A stretch of DNA of 64,000 bases from an uncultured Pseudoalteromonas sp. (GTDB taxonomy: Bacteria; Pseudomonadota; Gammaproteobacteria; Enterobacterales; Alteromonadaceae). Made by a program: the position numbers and the translations under genes. Positions 34,601 to 43,878 of the stretch are shown here, piece by piece (the stretch's first letter is position 1; every line of letters starts with the position of its first letter). A model generated the notes under the pieces. That model worked only from the letters and a program-made list of their open reading frames with translations, was not told where the DNA came from and did no database searches. The DNA is taken from assembly GCA_947493455.1 (NCBI GenBank), contig CANLRB010000002.1, positions 186,001 to 250,000 on the forward strand, read 5' to 3'.

Positions 34601-35725
34601 ATGAGAAGACTATGCCTCTTATTTTTGTTGGTTGCGCCATTGGCTTTTAGTCAAGTGTCCTGGGCACAAGAGCCTTATCCGTTGTCTGACGAGGACAAAA
34701 AGATCGTCGAAATGAGCCGCAGCATTTTACAAAGTGCTGTGGATGGTTCATCTGAATTTATCGAGCCTTTTTCACCGATTGAACAACCTAAGTCGCTCAA
34801 ACACAACGATGAATGGTTGATATTTGCGTCGTCCTCACTGGGGGATTCCTCACTGATGCAGCTATTTAAAGAGGCCAGTGCTACCGGCGCTATTGTGTTG
34901 TTTCGGGGAATTCCTGAAGGAAAGACCTTGGGGGCGGCTATCCGTGATTGGCATACCCTGATGGCGGGACTTGATCCTGTTCCTCAGGTTCGAATCGATC
35001 CGAAAGCCTTTGTGCACTGGCGGGTGACTAGCGTGCCTGCCATTTTCCGCATAGAAGATGACAAGGTGACTGCAAGTGCACTAGGGGTTTACAGCAAGGA
35101 CTGGTTGCAACGTCAAATTGAAACAGGCAATACCGGATCTTTGGGTCAACGCGGTCCGATTCATTCCATTTTAGAACCGGATTTGATGCAAGTGGCGATG
35201 CAGCGTTTACAGTCGCTTGACCTGGGCGCGTTAAAGAAAAAAGCCATTGAGCGTTTCTGGTCTCGCCAAACTTTCACTGACTTACCCAAAGCCACGCAGT
35301 ATCGGATAAGAATGGTTGATCCAACCATCGTCATGAAGCGGCCACTATTGGATGCCAATGGCCGAACATTGATCCCAGCAGGAACGCGTATTAACCCGCT
35401 CAAAGCCTTGCCATTTACTCAGCAGCTTGTGGTGTTTAATGCGTCGGACGCTGAAGAAGTGGACGCAGTTTCGCATTGGCTTGAGGGCCAAGATAGGACA
35501 CTGCGCCGCATTACGCTTATCACCACGCAGCTCGACCGTGCTCAAGGTTGGAATAGCCTCAATGCGCTCGAAAAGACATTGGACAGTCCGGTTTACCTTC
35601 TCAATGCCTCGCTAAAGCAGCGGTTTGATCTGCAAGTCACTCCATCGTTTGTTCAAGCAAAGGGACTCGCGTTTGAAATAGAAGAAATTCCAGCAAAGGA
35701 GCTTGTTCATGAAAAAGCTCAATAA
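34601..35725 (+). CDS. traW: TraW with N-terminal TrbC domain
   Basis: A 374-residue secreted protein: signal peptide (about 1-22), a TrbC thioredoxin-like domain (WLIFASSSLG ... GAIVLFRGIPEG, about 50-160), then a TraW domain (about 190-360, YRIRMVDPTIVMKRP and RINPLKALP). In F these are two genes, so this is the fused form. The start after GGAGGTGGAAG gives the signal peptide. The fusion is known for this ICE family. Confidence 0.88.
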   Translation: MRRLCLLFLLVAPLAFSQVSWAQEPYPLSDEDKKIVEMSRSILQSAVDGSSEFIEPFSPIEQPKSLKHNDEWLIFASSSLGDSSLMQLFKEASATGAIVLFRGIPEGKTLGAAIRDWHTLMAGLDPVPQVRIDPKAFVHWRVTSVPAIFRIEDDKVTASALGVYSKDWLQRQIETGNTGSLGQRGPIHSILEPDLMQVAMQRLQSLDLGALKKKAIERFWSRQTFTDLPKATQYRIRMVDPTIVMKRPLLDANGRTLIPAGTRINPLKALPFTQQLVVFNASDAEEVDAVSHWLEGQDRTLRRITLITTQLDRAQGWNSLNALEKTLDSPVYLLNASLKQRFDLQVTPSFVQAKGLAFEIEEIPAKELVHEKAQ

Positions 35726-36737
35726 TACGTATCGTCTGATGCGGACTCTCGTTGTCATGTTTGTCCTAAGCGCCTCTATTCCTGCAAAAGCCGAATTGAC
35801 TTGCCCAGACGCGGGGTTATTGTCCGGCAAGTTGCTGACGGATGTTTGCTGGTCATGCATTTTTCCTATCCGGGTTGCCGGTCTTCCTCTTGGCTCTGGC
35901 AATGTCCCAAGCGGCGCATCAAATAAGTCATTTTGCTTATGTGAAGACAACTTAGGCGTGCCAAGGCCAGGTATTGTTACCAGCATGTGGGAGCCAGCGC
36001 GTTTGATTGAACTGGTCAGAACGCCAGGTTGCTCGCCTTCCCTGGGAGGGATTCGTTTACCGTTAGGTGATAGGCGACTGCAAGGTGGTCATGGCGAGGG
36101 TGAATACGATACCGGTGATCTCGCTTTCTACCATTACCATTATTATGCCTTTCCGCTTTTGGTCATGCTCGATTTGTTCATGGATGGCAATTGCAATGCC
36201 GATGGTTACATGGACTTTGACTTGATGTATTTGTCGGAATTGGACCCAACATGGCTGAACGATGAACTGGCCTTTTTTACTCAGCCTGAAGCGGCTGCCG
36301 TTGCCAATCCATTGGCTATATCAGCTTGTACCGCTGACGCTGCTTCATCAACGCTTGGTAAACCCATCGACCAGTTGTTTTGGTGTGCTGGCAGTTGGGG
36401 CCATCTCTACCCGTTATCTGGCCACACCTTAGCCTTTGGCTCATTAGCTGAAAATACCAGCCATTTAGCGGCGCGTGCAATCGCGGCTCAACACAGGCGT
36501 GGTCTTGCTAGGCGAACAATGGGGAACAGTGCGCTATGCCGACCTGTTATCGAACCCATGCTACCGAAATCCCAATACAAGATGAGTATGTTCTTCCCTG
36601 TACCGGAAACTGAAAGTGCGCATGTCATCGGTGAAAGCACCATGAAATGGGGAGAGTGGCGAACGATCCCCGGTGCCGGTGAAGATGCGCTCTACATTTT
36701 GTGGCGCTGGCAAGACTGCTGTAACTCGGGAGGTTAA
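35709..36737 (+). CDS. traU: TraU periplasmic mating-pair protein
   Basis: A 342-residue Cys-rich secreted protein with a signal peptide (about 1-27, ending PAKA). Blocks DVCWSCIFPIRVAG and FWCAGSWGHLYPLSG are typical of TraU. It needs disulfide formation, consistent with the DsbC-like gene upstream. AAAGGAG precedes the ATG. It overlaps traW. Confidence 0.92.
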   Translation: MKKLNNTYRLMRTLVVMFVLSASIPAKAELTCPDAGLLSGKLLTDVCWSCIFPIRVAGLPLGSGNVPSGASNKSFCLCEDNLGVPRPGIVTSMWEPARLIELVRTPGCSPSLGGIRLPLGDRRLQGGHGEGEYDTGDLAFYHYHYYAFPLLVMLDLFMDGNCNADGYMDFDLMYLSELDPTWLNDELAFFTQPEAAAVANPLAISACTADAASSTLGKPIDQLFWCAGSWGHLYPLSGHTLAFGSLAENTSHLAARAIAAQHRRGLARRTMGNSALCRPVIEPMLPKSQYKMSMFFPVPETESAHVIGESTMKWGEWRTIPGAGEDALYILWRWQDCCNSGG

Positions 36738-36739
36738 CC

Positions 36740-39700
36740 ATGAAACCAACACTTTTTACCCGAGTTTTAGCGGGTGTTTTATCAATCACTATGGCGTGCT
36801 TGCCCTTACATGGTGTAGCCGCTGATGTGCAGCGCCAAGCCGGCCTAAGCGGACAACAAGAAGGTAAGCAATTGCTGCAAAACTGGACGATGCCCGCACT
36901 CAATGGCAATAAATTGTCGGTGCCGAATGGCAGTGGTAATGAGACGATTAACTTGCAAGAGCTTTTCCCTGGTATGGATCAGGGCTCATTGGATGTCTTA
37001 ACGGGCGTTTATGGCTCTGATGCCAGTATGAATCAATTGGGGACACAGCGCCAAGAGAGCATGGCATCCGAAAGTGGCGCTACAGGTGAGGCGTTTCGCT
37101 CGCTACAGCAAATCAAAGACAGGTCTCGGCCAGATATGGTCAATGATCCGCTTTGGGCATTAACCGATGCGGTTCAAACTGACCCCAATCTATTAACCCA
37201 AAGCTTCCCAGACTGTGAGTCTCAAGGTGAAGGCAGCCCAAATTACCAGCAATGCGACAGGCTCAATACAGCGGTTAACAGCTGCACTATCACTCACGAT
37301 TACACGGCAGGCATTATTGAGCATGTTTCAGGACCAATGAACCTTCGCTCTTGTGGTGAGGGGTGTCTTGAAGTTTGGATTGGACGAATAGGCGACAACT
37401 ACTGGAGTGGCCGTTGTAAAGTGTTTGAACAGGCCATCACACTCAAAGTCGTGAACCCCGATGCGATTACCTCAGCCGTTCTTGAGTACGCCAAATGGGA
37501 TGACTACATGCAAGTTTGGCTTGGCGATCAGAAAGTCTGGTCTGGGCCGAACAATAACTTTCCACCAGAAACGGCAGGTCGCTGCGAGCTCAGTACCAGT
37601 TGGGAGCGCAATCCAAATACCGATCTCACTGCCAAGCTAAAAGCGGTAGAACCAGGTTTAGAAGTGCCGGTAAAAATTCGCGTATCGGTTACGGGTAGTG
37701 GTGAGGGGTATGCACGCATCAAGGTGCGCTTTGATCCAACCAAGGTGGTGATGAATGATAGTTGGTCGCCACAATCCTGTATCGAACAAGCAGCGGATAT
37801 ACCGGCTAAGTTTTCAGATTATAGCATTCAATGCACGGATCAGCCGTCTTCAACCAACGGATGTACGGTGGTCAATGGTGTTTCAGTTTGTGAATCCTAC
37901 TTTGCACCAAGCCCAGTTGCTGGCATATCGCCTTTGTGTCGGCGTGTACAAGTCAGTGTGGATGACGAAAGCTATAAGGGGATTGAAAATCAGGCCTGCC
38001 AAGTGCTTGAAGAGAATCCTTCCTGTGGCTTCATGTCGTCAGAATGTGCCGAAACCAATGATAAAGGTGAATGCATTCGTTTTACCGATACCTATGACTG
38101 TGGATTGCAAACCAGCGATCCAAAGTGTTTGGTATCCAACCTTATGCCAAGTAGTTTTGAGGCCTGTGAGCCTACTCAGACGATTACGCCATTTACTGAA
38201 ACCAAGCATGTACCGGATTACCAGGTATGCGAGAAGATCAGCACGCTTACTCAGTGTCAGTTAGAGCGACGTGTATCCGCTGAAACCCATCAACAAAGCT
38301 GGTCTATTGAGCGCGGTTGCTTTAGCTCTGAAACGCTCAGCTTTGTTCCACAGCACAGCAGTACTATGCAAACTGGAAACGCGATACTGAGAATTTTGGA
38401 TAATCAAAATACTGAGATAAAAATCACCGAGTCGCCGTCCAAGGCAAATGGCTGGAAAACGACACTCTCATTGACGGGCAATAAAGAAGCGGTCACAGAG
38501 ACGAAAGCGTCCATTAAATACCCTGAAATGACCTGTCCAAAAGGAACCTTGGTTGGCTCATTGTGTATAGTTGTTAATGGGTCGATTATTTCGTGGCATG
38601 AGCCTCAGGAAGTCACTCGTTCCAGATGTGAGTCCGGCTGGAACAAAGTCGATTTCGACACTTGCAGCCGAGAAGTTCAGAAGTGCTTGGCTCATGCGAA
38701 ACTGAGTGCTTCCTTGACCTTCTCCGGCAAGTACTTAGAGCAGGACGTTGTTCATCAATCAAGTGACCCAGGCATAGACCAATGCTTGATGCAAACGGAT
38801 CAGTTTACTGCGGTGCAGTGGCAGTGTTTGGATACGGGCACAAAACGAATCGACGGGTTAACGGTTGGTAGTGGCGAGTTGGCCAATCTTGGAAGCCTTT
38901 ATCCGGCGGTTGTTTCGTCTCCTGCTCATTTAACCAGTCGTGGCAGTTCTGATGGACTCGGGCTCTCATGTTGGAGGGCAAAAGCGACCTACAATGCTTC
39001 GACTGCTCATCCAGAGTTCAACATGGGCAGCTCAGACAGCTGGGTAGATGCCAATGGTAATACACAAACCATCGTTAATAACGGACAAAACACGACCACC
39101 AATACGTGCGCCGCGCTAGAGCAAAATCCGGCATGCCAGTATGTCAGAACCGAATGCACTGAAGGCGGGGCTGGTCATGAAGACTTCTGTTATATCCAAA
39201 GTTTGGTGTATGACTGCGGACAAAGCGTCGAAGTGCAAAATGCACGAATGGAAACTCAATACAACTGTGAGGGGCCAGTTCGCTGCATGGGCACAGATTG
39301 TTTAGAGCCAGAGTCAATCAAGCAGGCTAACTTTGCAGAGGCCGCTGCGATGCTTAATGCGGCGCAGTTTATGACCAATGATATGTCATGCACGGGAGCT
39401 GATGGCCAAGATAACGTCGAGTGTACGGTCTTTAAAGGTAATGCTGGCCAGTGCAAAAAAGCCGTTGGCGGCATAGTGGATTGCTGTGAAAAGCCAAGTG
39501 GCGTGTCGCTATCGGACTACATCACGATGATAGTGGCGGTCAACAAGCTTGATACGGCAGTCATGGCCATGAATCCGTCTTCGGCAATCTATGGTTCGTG
39601 GAATACGCTTAGGGAACCAATAACGAGTACCTGGAGTGCGGTTAAAGAGCCTTTTGTGTCTGCATGGGACTCTCTCATGGGGGCTGGTCCATCAACGGCT

Positions 39701-40432
39701 GCTGGCGCGGGAGCGGAGCAAGCTGCGACTGGCTTTATGCAGGTGTTGACTAACAAGACGGCTGAATGGGTAGGTACGACCTTTGGTTCGGGGGCGCAAT
39801 CGGCACTGTTTAGCAACGTTGGTGGCGCGGTTGGAGCCGATGGTGTCGTTTCGGGTGGTAACTTTGCCCTAGGGGGCGCTGCGGGCGCGGTTCTGAGTAC
39901 GGTTATGACGGCCTACATGATTTATTCAGTCACCATGATCCTCATTCAGCTTATCTGGAAATGTGAGCAGAGTGAGTTTGAGATGAACGCCAAGCGGGTA
40001 TTGAAGAGTTGCCACTATGTAGGTTCTTACTGCAAGTCTAAGTTCTTAGGTGCCTGTGTTGAAAAACGGCAGTCATATTGCTGCTTTACTTCGCCACTTT
40101 CACGGATCATTCAAGAACAAGTACGTCCTCAATTGGGCCTTGGTTGGGGCAGTGCCAAGTCACCAAACTGTGAAGGTTTGACCGCGAGTCAGTTAAACCA
40201 GGTAGATTGGAGCCAAGTCAATCTGGATGAGTGGATAGGTATCTTATCGATAACAGGCAACCTACCCGAAGTACCGTCACTGGATCTGGAACGACTCACA
40301 GGCTCAGGAAGTACGCTAAACGTTGATGGAAACCGTCAAAGTGCCGCAGACAGAGCCATTGACCGGCTAAACGGAATGGATGCTCAGAAACTGCGTCAGG
40401 AGGCGACGGAAGAAATTTCGGGAAATAATTGA
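36740..40432 (+). CDS. traN: TraN mating-pair stabilisation protein
   Basis: A 1230-residue, strongly Cys-rich outer-membrane protein that stabilises contact with the recipient. A signal peptide (about 1-28) is followed by an N-terminal TraN domain, central variable domains, and a C-terminal portion with hydrophobic Ala/Gly-rich segments (about 990-1075) and further Cys motifs (CKSKFLGACVEKRQSYCCF). The central part of TraN usually determines receptor choice. It closes the operon before the hotspot. Confidence 0.93.
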   Translation: MKPTLFTRVLAGVLSITMACLPLHGVAADVQRQAGLSGQQEGKQLLQNWTMPALNGNKLSVPNGSGNETINLQELFPGMDQGSLDVLTGVYGSDASMNQLGTQRQESMASESGATGEAFRSLQQIKDRSRPDMVNDPLWALTDAVQTDPNLLTQSFPDCESQGEGSPNYQQCDRLNTAVNSCTITHDYTAGIIEHVSGPMNLRSCGEGCLEVWIGRIGDNYWSGRCKVFEQAITLKVVNPDAITSAVLEYAKWDDYMQVWLGDQKVWSGPNNNFPPETAGRCELSTSWERNPNTDLTAKLKAVEPGLEVPVKIRVSVTGSGEGYARIKVRFDPTKVVMNDSWSPQSCIEQAADIPAKFSDYSIQCTDQPSSTNGCTVVNGVSVCESYFAPSPVAGISPLCRRVQVSVDDESYKGIENQACQVLEENPSCGFMSSECAETNDKGECIRFTDTYDCGLQTSDPKCLVSNLMPSSFEACEPTQTITPFTETKHVPDYQVCEKISTLTQCQLERRVSAETHQQSWSIERGCFSSETLSFVPQHSSTMQTGNAILRILDNQNTEIKITESPSKANGWKTTLSLTGNKEAVTETKASIKYPEMTCPKGTLVGSLCIVVNGSIISWHEPQEVTRSRCESGWNKVDFDTCSREVQKCLAHAKLSASLTFSGKYLEQDVVHQSSDPGIDQCLMQTDQFTAVQWQCLDTGTKRIDGLTVGSGELANLGSLYPAVVSSPAHLTSRGSSDGLGLSCWRAKATYNASTAHPEFNMGSSDSWVDANGNTQTIVNNGQNTTTNTCAALEQNPACQYVRTECTEGGAGHEDFCYIQSLVYDCGQSVEVQNARMETQYNCEGPVRCMGTDCLEPESIKQANFAEAAAMLNAAQFMTNDMSCTGADGQDNVECTVFKGNAGQCKKAVGGIVDCCEKPSGVSLSDYITMIVAVNKLDTAVMAMNPSSAIYGSWNTLREPITSTWSAVKEPFVSAWDSLMGAGPSTAAGAGAEQAATGFMQVLTNKTAEWVGTTFGSGAQSALFSNVGGAVGADGVVSGGNFALGGAAGAVLSTVMTAYMIYSVTMILIQLIWKCEQSEFEMNAKRVLKSCHYVGSYCKSKFLGACVEKRQSYCCFTSPLSRIIQEQVRPQLGLGWGSAKSPNCEGLTASQLNQVDWSQVNLDEWIGILSITGNLPEVPSLDLERLTGSGSTLNVDGNRQSAADRAIDRLNGMDAQKLRQEATEEISGNN

Positions 40433-40474
40433 GCACGTCCTTCTAAAATAGCTGCGCCAATAATGTTCCATATT

Positions 40475-40515
40475 GGTTACTTTAATGCGTTTTTCCGCTT
40501 TAAAGTAACCATTTT
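40475..40515 (+). terminator. Terminator after traN
   Basis: GGTTACTTTAA (40475-40485) pairs perfectly with TTAAAGTAACC (40500-40510) and is followed by ATTTTT. It would end transcription of the traC-traN operon. Confidence 0.6.
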
Positions 40516-40923
40516 TGTACTTTGTGATCACAGATCGAACATATTTCAGCTAACGCGCTTTTGCCCCAAAACAAGTCTAGTCGAGCGTCGCAAATGAGCG
40601 ATCAGCGGACGGTGAAAAATGTTCAGCTGATACCGTTTTTATATCCAAAATCAACAAACTTCCCCCATATTCAGGTAAATGAGCAATTTGCGCATTTTTG
40701 TCCTTAGACCACGTCATTAACTTTCAAATATTTTCATAGCTAGCAAAAGGTTAGCTAATTTGATAAAAACGTATGAACCAGAAAAGTGAGCTATTACGTG
40801 GTAGAAATATGCGCGATTTGCACACTATTAAATTGTTGAACTAAGCCGCTGCGCGGAGTCGCAAACATCCCAATCAACGACCACACTTACCTTGAGATTT
40901 AACCCATTAATCTGGAGGTAACA
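40516..40923. other. Non-coding left part of the IS91-type insertion
   Basis: No gene is seen. This should contain one end and the promoter of the IS91-type element. A 12-base word AACCAGAAAAGT at 40776-40787 recurs at 42927-42938 on the far side of the two transposition genes. GGAGG before 40924 is the ribosome site of the recombinase. Confidence 0.45.
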
Positions 40924-41754
40924 ATGAACTCTCTCATTGAACAAGTCGCCACTGAAATTGAACTCATGGGCTATTCACAACGAACTCGCGAGACCTACTG
41001 TGGTTGCTTACAGCGCATTGAGAACTATTTCAGTAAATCCTTAGCGCAAGTCACGGATGCGGAATTGAATCACTATTTTAATGAGCCTGAGGTGCGCCGA
41101 TTAACCCGAGCGAGCCAATTGGTGCAAATTAATAGTGTCCTCTTCTTATTCAAACACATACTCCACCGGCCGTTGCAATTAGCCATCACTTTACCCAAGC
41201 AACGGCATAAGCCACCCCAATATTTAAGCCGACAAGATATCCACTTACTGATTCACCATTGCCAAGATTTACGTTTAAAAACCATGATAATGCTCAGTTA
41301 TGGCTGTGGATTACGCTTAAATGAATTAACCCACCTCAAAGTGGCACAGATTGATGGGCAACGTAAAACGGCCTTTATTGAACACGGCAAGGGCAACCAG
41401 TCTCGTTATGTGGTGATTCCTGAGACGGTATTGCATCAACTCCACGTGTACTGGCAAGCCTATCACCCCAAAGAGTGGCTGTTCTATTCTCGCTGGTTAG
41501 CCTCCCAACCTCTCAGTAGCTCCACCTATACGAAGGCACTGAAAAAAATCGCCGCACAGCTTGGGCTTAAGGATAAAGTGAACGCGCATCAGTTACGCCA
41601 TGCCTATGCCACGCATCAATTAGAGGCAGGGATGCCGTTGCATCAATTACAGCACCAGCTTGGGCATCGCAGCATTAAAACGACCGAGTGCTATCTGCAT
41701 TGGTTGCCAGAGCTTGGGCATGGGGGCGTTGATTTACTAGCCAACTTGCAGTAA
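40924..41754 (+). CDS. Tyrosine recombinase of the IS91-type element
   Basis: A 276-residue integrase/recombinase with an N-terminal SAM-like core-binding domain (about 5-85) and a catalytic domain. The active-site set is complete: Arg in GLRLNEL near 131, HQLRH near 222, LGHRS near 246 and Tyr in TTECYLH near 257. It lacks the insertion characteristic of integron integrases, so it is not IntI. The position four bases before the transposase marks it as the accessory recombinase of this IS91 subgroup. Confidence 0.85.
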   Translation: MNSLIEQVATEIELMGYSQRTRETYCGCLQRIENYFSKSLAQVTDAELNHYFNEPEVRRLTRASQLVQINSVLFLFKHILHRPLQLAITLPKQRHKPPQYLSRQDIHLLIHHCQDLRLKTMIMLSYGCGLRLNELTHLKVAQIDGQRKTAFIEHGKGNQSRYVVIPETVLHQLHVYWQAYHPKEWLFYSRWLASQPLSSSTYTKALKKIAAQLGLKDKVNAHQLRHAYATHQLEAGMPLHQLQHQLGHRSIKTTECYLHWLPELGHGGVDLLANLQ

Positions 41755-41757
41755 CGC

Positions 41758-42834
41758 ATGCCACCGCTTCATCTGGCGGATATTCTCAGCCAAGGATTAC
41801 CGCATTACCAACAACAGCACCGATTAACCCGTCAACAATATCAAGTGTGTGCACATATCTTGGCGTGTAGAACAGGACAACTCGGTTATCAACAGTGGCG
41901 TTGTGACCAGTGTGGTCATGAGGAGCAATTTAGTTGTAGTTGCAGAGACCGGCATTGTCCTCGCTGCCAAGGACAAGCCACGCAAGCTTGGATTGCCAAA
42001 CAAGCGATGTCACTGCTACCTTGCCCTTACTTTCACTTAGTGTTTACCTTACCGCATGAACTTAACCTAATCGCACACTATGCACCTAACGTGCTTTATC
42101 ACTGTTTATTTAAGAGCCTTTGGCAAACACTCATGACATTCGCTGCCCATCGTCATCAGGGTCAACTCGGCATGACTTGTGTGTTGCATACTTGGGGGCA
42201 AAACCTCAGCCAACATATTCATGTGCATTGTTTAATCCCCGCAGGTAGCCTCAATCGACAATCGCAGTGGCAACCTATCACTAAAGGTTATCTCTATCCT
42301 GTTAAGGCTTTATCCACTGTGTTTCGAGGTAAAATGATAGCGGCACTCAAGGCACAATCCATAGCGCTACCGTCATTACCCGCCACTTGGTGCGTGTACA
42401 GCAAAGCCTGTGTCTACCCACATCAACTCTTGCACTATCTTGCACGTTATACCCGCAAAGGTGCCTTATCTGAATCACGATTAGTGAACTATAACGCCAG
42501 TCGTGTGCGCTTTCGTTACAAGGATTATCGTGACAACAATAAAACCAAATTCATGACCTTAAGTATGGATGAGTTCATTCGGCGCTATTTACAACATGTC
42601 CTGCCTAAAGGCTTTATGCGTATTCGCCATTATGGCTTTTTAGCCAATGCTTGTCGTAACAAGCGCATCCCCCTCATTCGAGCACAGTGCCGTGATTTAA
42701 CCGATAAAATCGCCATGGATAACGTGGAAACCAAACTGCATTGGGTTTGCTCGCACTGCCATCAAGGGCAATTGATATTCGTCGCTATCGTGCTCCCCTT
42801 AACGCAACAGATAAGAGGATTGGATTCAAGTTAA
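41758..42834 (+). CDS. IS91-family HUH transposase
   Basis: A 358-residue rolling-circle transposase. It has an N-terminal zinc-binding domain (CDQCGHEE ... CRDRHCPRCQ, about 48-72), the HUH motif HIHVHCLIPAG near 158 and a paired-tyrosine helix YLARYTRKG near 227. It appears intact. No strong ribosome site is seen, so translation is probably coupled to the recombinase. Confidence 0.9.
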   Translation: MPPLHLADILSQGLPHYQQQHRLTRQQYQVCAHILACRTGQLGYQQWRCDQCGHEEQFSCSCRDRHCPRCQGQATQAWIAKQAMSLLPCPYFHLVFTLPHELNLIAHYAPNVLYHCLFKSLWQTLMTFAAHRHQGQLGMTCVLHTWGQNLSQHIHVHCLIPAGSLNRQSQWQPITKGYLYPVKALSTVFRGKMIAALKAQSIALPSLPATWCVYSKACVYPHQLLHYLARYTRKGALSESRLVNYNASRVRFRYKDYRDNNKTKFMTLSMDEFIRRYLQHVLPKGFMRIRHYGFLANACRNKRIPLIRAQCRDLTDKIAMDNVETKLHWVCSHCHQGQLIFVAIVLPLTQQIRGLDSS

Positions 42835-42938
42835 ACAATGATGACGTCAAACCATTTACGCAAATATTAGACTGAATGCCGCCTGATAGACTGGCGCTTG
42901 CGTGTGTAAAAAATACACTTGCAATTAACCAGAAAAGT

Positions 42939-43142
42939 AACGTAAATTAAGACCATTAATCGACTGAACGACAGTGACAATGGAATGCAATGATGAAGAT
43001 AAATCGGATAACGTCATCAATCATCCTCAGGCTTAAAAAAGCAAATTCCATTAGCATAAATGATTCCAATACAGTGATTCACAAGTCGCCGTCCGTTCAA
43101 CAAATGATTTATTTACACTCATGTGTAAATAAATACTAAAAC
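42939..43142. other. Non-coding region between the IS91 genes and the arr cassette
   Basis: No gene is seen. It contains a perfect 12-bp inverted repeat with a 4-base loop at 43107-43134 (ATTTATTTACAC-TCAT-GTGTAAATAAAT), only eight bases before the cassette boundary GTTAGAT. This may be the element's replication-origin end, an attI/attC-like fold or a terminator. Confidence 0.5.
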
Positions 43143-43743
43143 GTTAGATTTCATGTTAGCTATAATTTCGCAATATTTAGTATAAAAACCATAACTAGGA
43201 AAAAAGATATGACTGAGAATGCCCAAAAAAATGCAAAACCTTTTTCTCAAACGTTTTTTCATGGAACCAAAGCAGATCTTAAATTGGGAGATCTTATAGA
43301 AACAGGGTTTAATTCAAATTTTGGACAAAATAATAAGGCTAAGTATATATTTTTGACAGCTACACTAGATGCTGCCATTTGGGGAGCAGAGCTTGCCCTA
43401 GGTAATGGTCGCGAAAGAATTTATTTGGTTGAGCCAACAGGTCCAATTGAAAATGATCCTGACCTAACGGATAGAAAGTTCCCAGGGAATCCAACTATGT
43501 CATATCGTTCAATCCATTCATTTAAAGTTGTAGGTGAAGTATCAAGCTGGCAGGGTCATTCAATAGAGCAAGTTAAAGCAATGAAAGATGGTTTAAATAA
43601 ACTACATGAACAGGGCATTAACTCTTTAAATGAAATCTAACAAGTCGGTGCACATGACTGCTAACACGTCACTCGGTTTGCTCTGCCTTCGGCAGTTTAG
43701 CAAACTCTTCGTGCCTTAGTTTGCGCAGCATGTGACCTAGGCG
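43143..43743 (+). mobile_element. Gene cassette carrying arr, with attC and no integrase
   Basis: A core site GTTAGAT (GTTRRRY) at 43143 opens the unit and an attC-like site closes it at 43743. This is the structure of an integron cassette. No intI gene is present in the window, so the cassette is stranded and expression must come from a local promoter or from outside. Confidence 0.65.
43209..43640 (+). CDS. arr: Rifampicin ADP-ribosyltransferase
   Basis: A 143-residue Arr enzyme that inactivates rifamycins by ADP-ribosylation using NAD. The family motifs are all present: FFHGTKADLKLGDLI (His near 18), KYIFLTATLDAAIWGAELA, the IYLVEPTGPIENDPDLT block with the catalytic Asp, and KFPGNPTMSYRS. 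Length matches the cassette-borne enzymes, but the sequence differs clearly from Arr-2 as I remember it, so it is a divergent variant. A TATAAT box lies about 50 bases upstream. Confidence 0.92.
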   Translation: MTENAQKNAKPFSQTFFHGTKADLKLGDLIETGFNSNFGQNNKAKYIFLTATLDAAIWGAELALGNGRERIYLVEPTGPIENDPDLTDRKFPGNPTMSYRSIHSFKVVGEVSSWQGHSIEQVKAMKDGLNKLHEQGINSLNEI

Positions 43744-43749
43744 TTAACA
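43635..43749 (+). repeat. attC site of the arr cassette
   Basis: It runs from the inverse core ATCTAAC (RYYYAAC) at 43635, overlapping the arr stop, to GCGTTAAC at 43741-43748, about 115 bases. Complementary arms are seen: GTCGGTGCACATG near the start against CATGTGACCTAGGC near the end, and TTTGCTCTGCC-TTCGG-CAG in the middle. The fold supports single-strand cassette recombination. Confidence 0.6.
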
Positions 43750-43837
43750 ACGTCCGCAAATGGCACAGAGCCGTTGGTCGGCTCTAACTCATTTCTGTCC
43801 AAAACTGTTTTACAAAGTCCACAACTGCAATTTAGAA

Positions 43838-43860
43838 GAGCCCCTTCGAGAGGGGCTGGT
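43838..43860 (-). terminator. Hairpin after the reverse-strand ICE gene
   Basis: AGCCCC-TTCGAGA-GGGGCT lies just downstream of the gene at 43879-44481. Read on the reverse strand it is a stable stem followed by TCTTCTAAATT, a weak T-rich tail, so termination is likely. Confidence 0.45.
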
Positions 43861-43878
43861 TGATGGGAGCCCAGTTGG

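Larger units (their letters stand above)
40776..42938 (+). mobile_element. IS91-type element with partner tyrosine recombinase
   Basis: Two coupled genes, a tyrosine recombinase and a HUH/Y2 IS91-type transposase, lie between matching AACCAGAAAAGT words that I use as provisional limits. IS91 elements move by rolling circle from an origin next to the transposase 3' end and can carry along adjacent DNA, here potentially the arr cassette. True ends need comparison with an empty site. Confidence 0.65.

Noticed and set aside
40924-41754. Possible integron integrase next to the arr cassette
   Set aside because: It has the tyrosine-recombinase motifs but is short and lacks the extra helix of IntI. 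It is coupled to an IS91 transposase, so it belongs to the IS.
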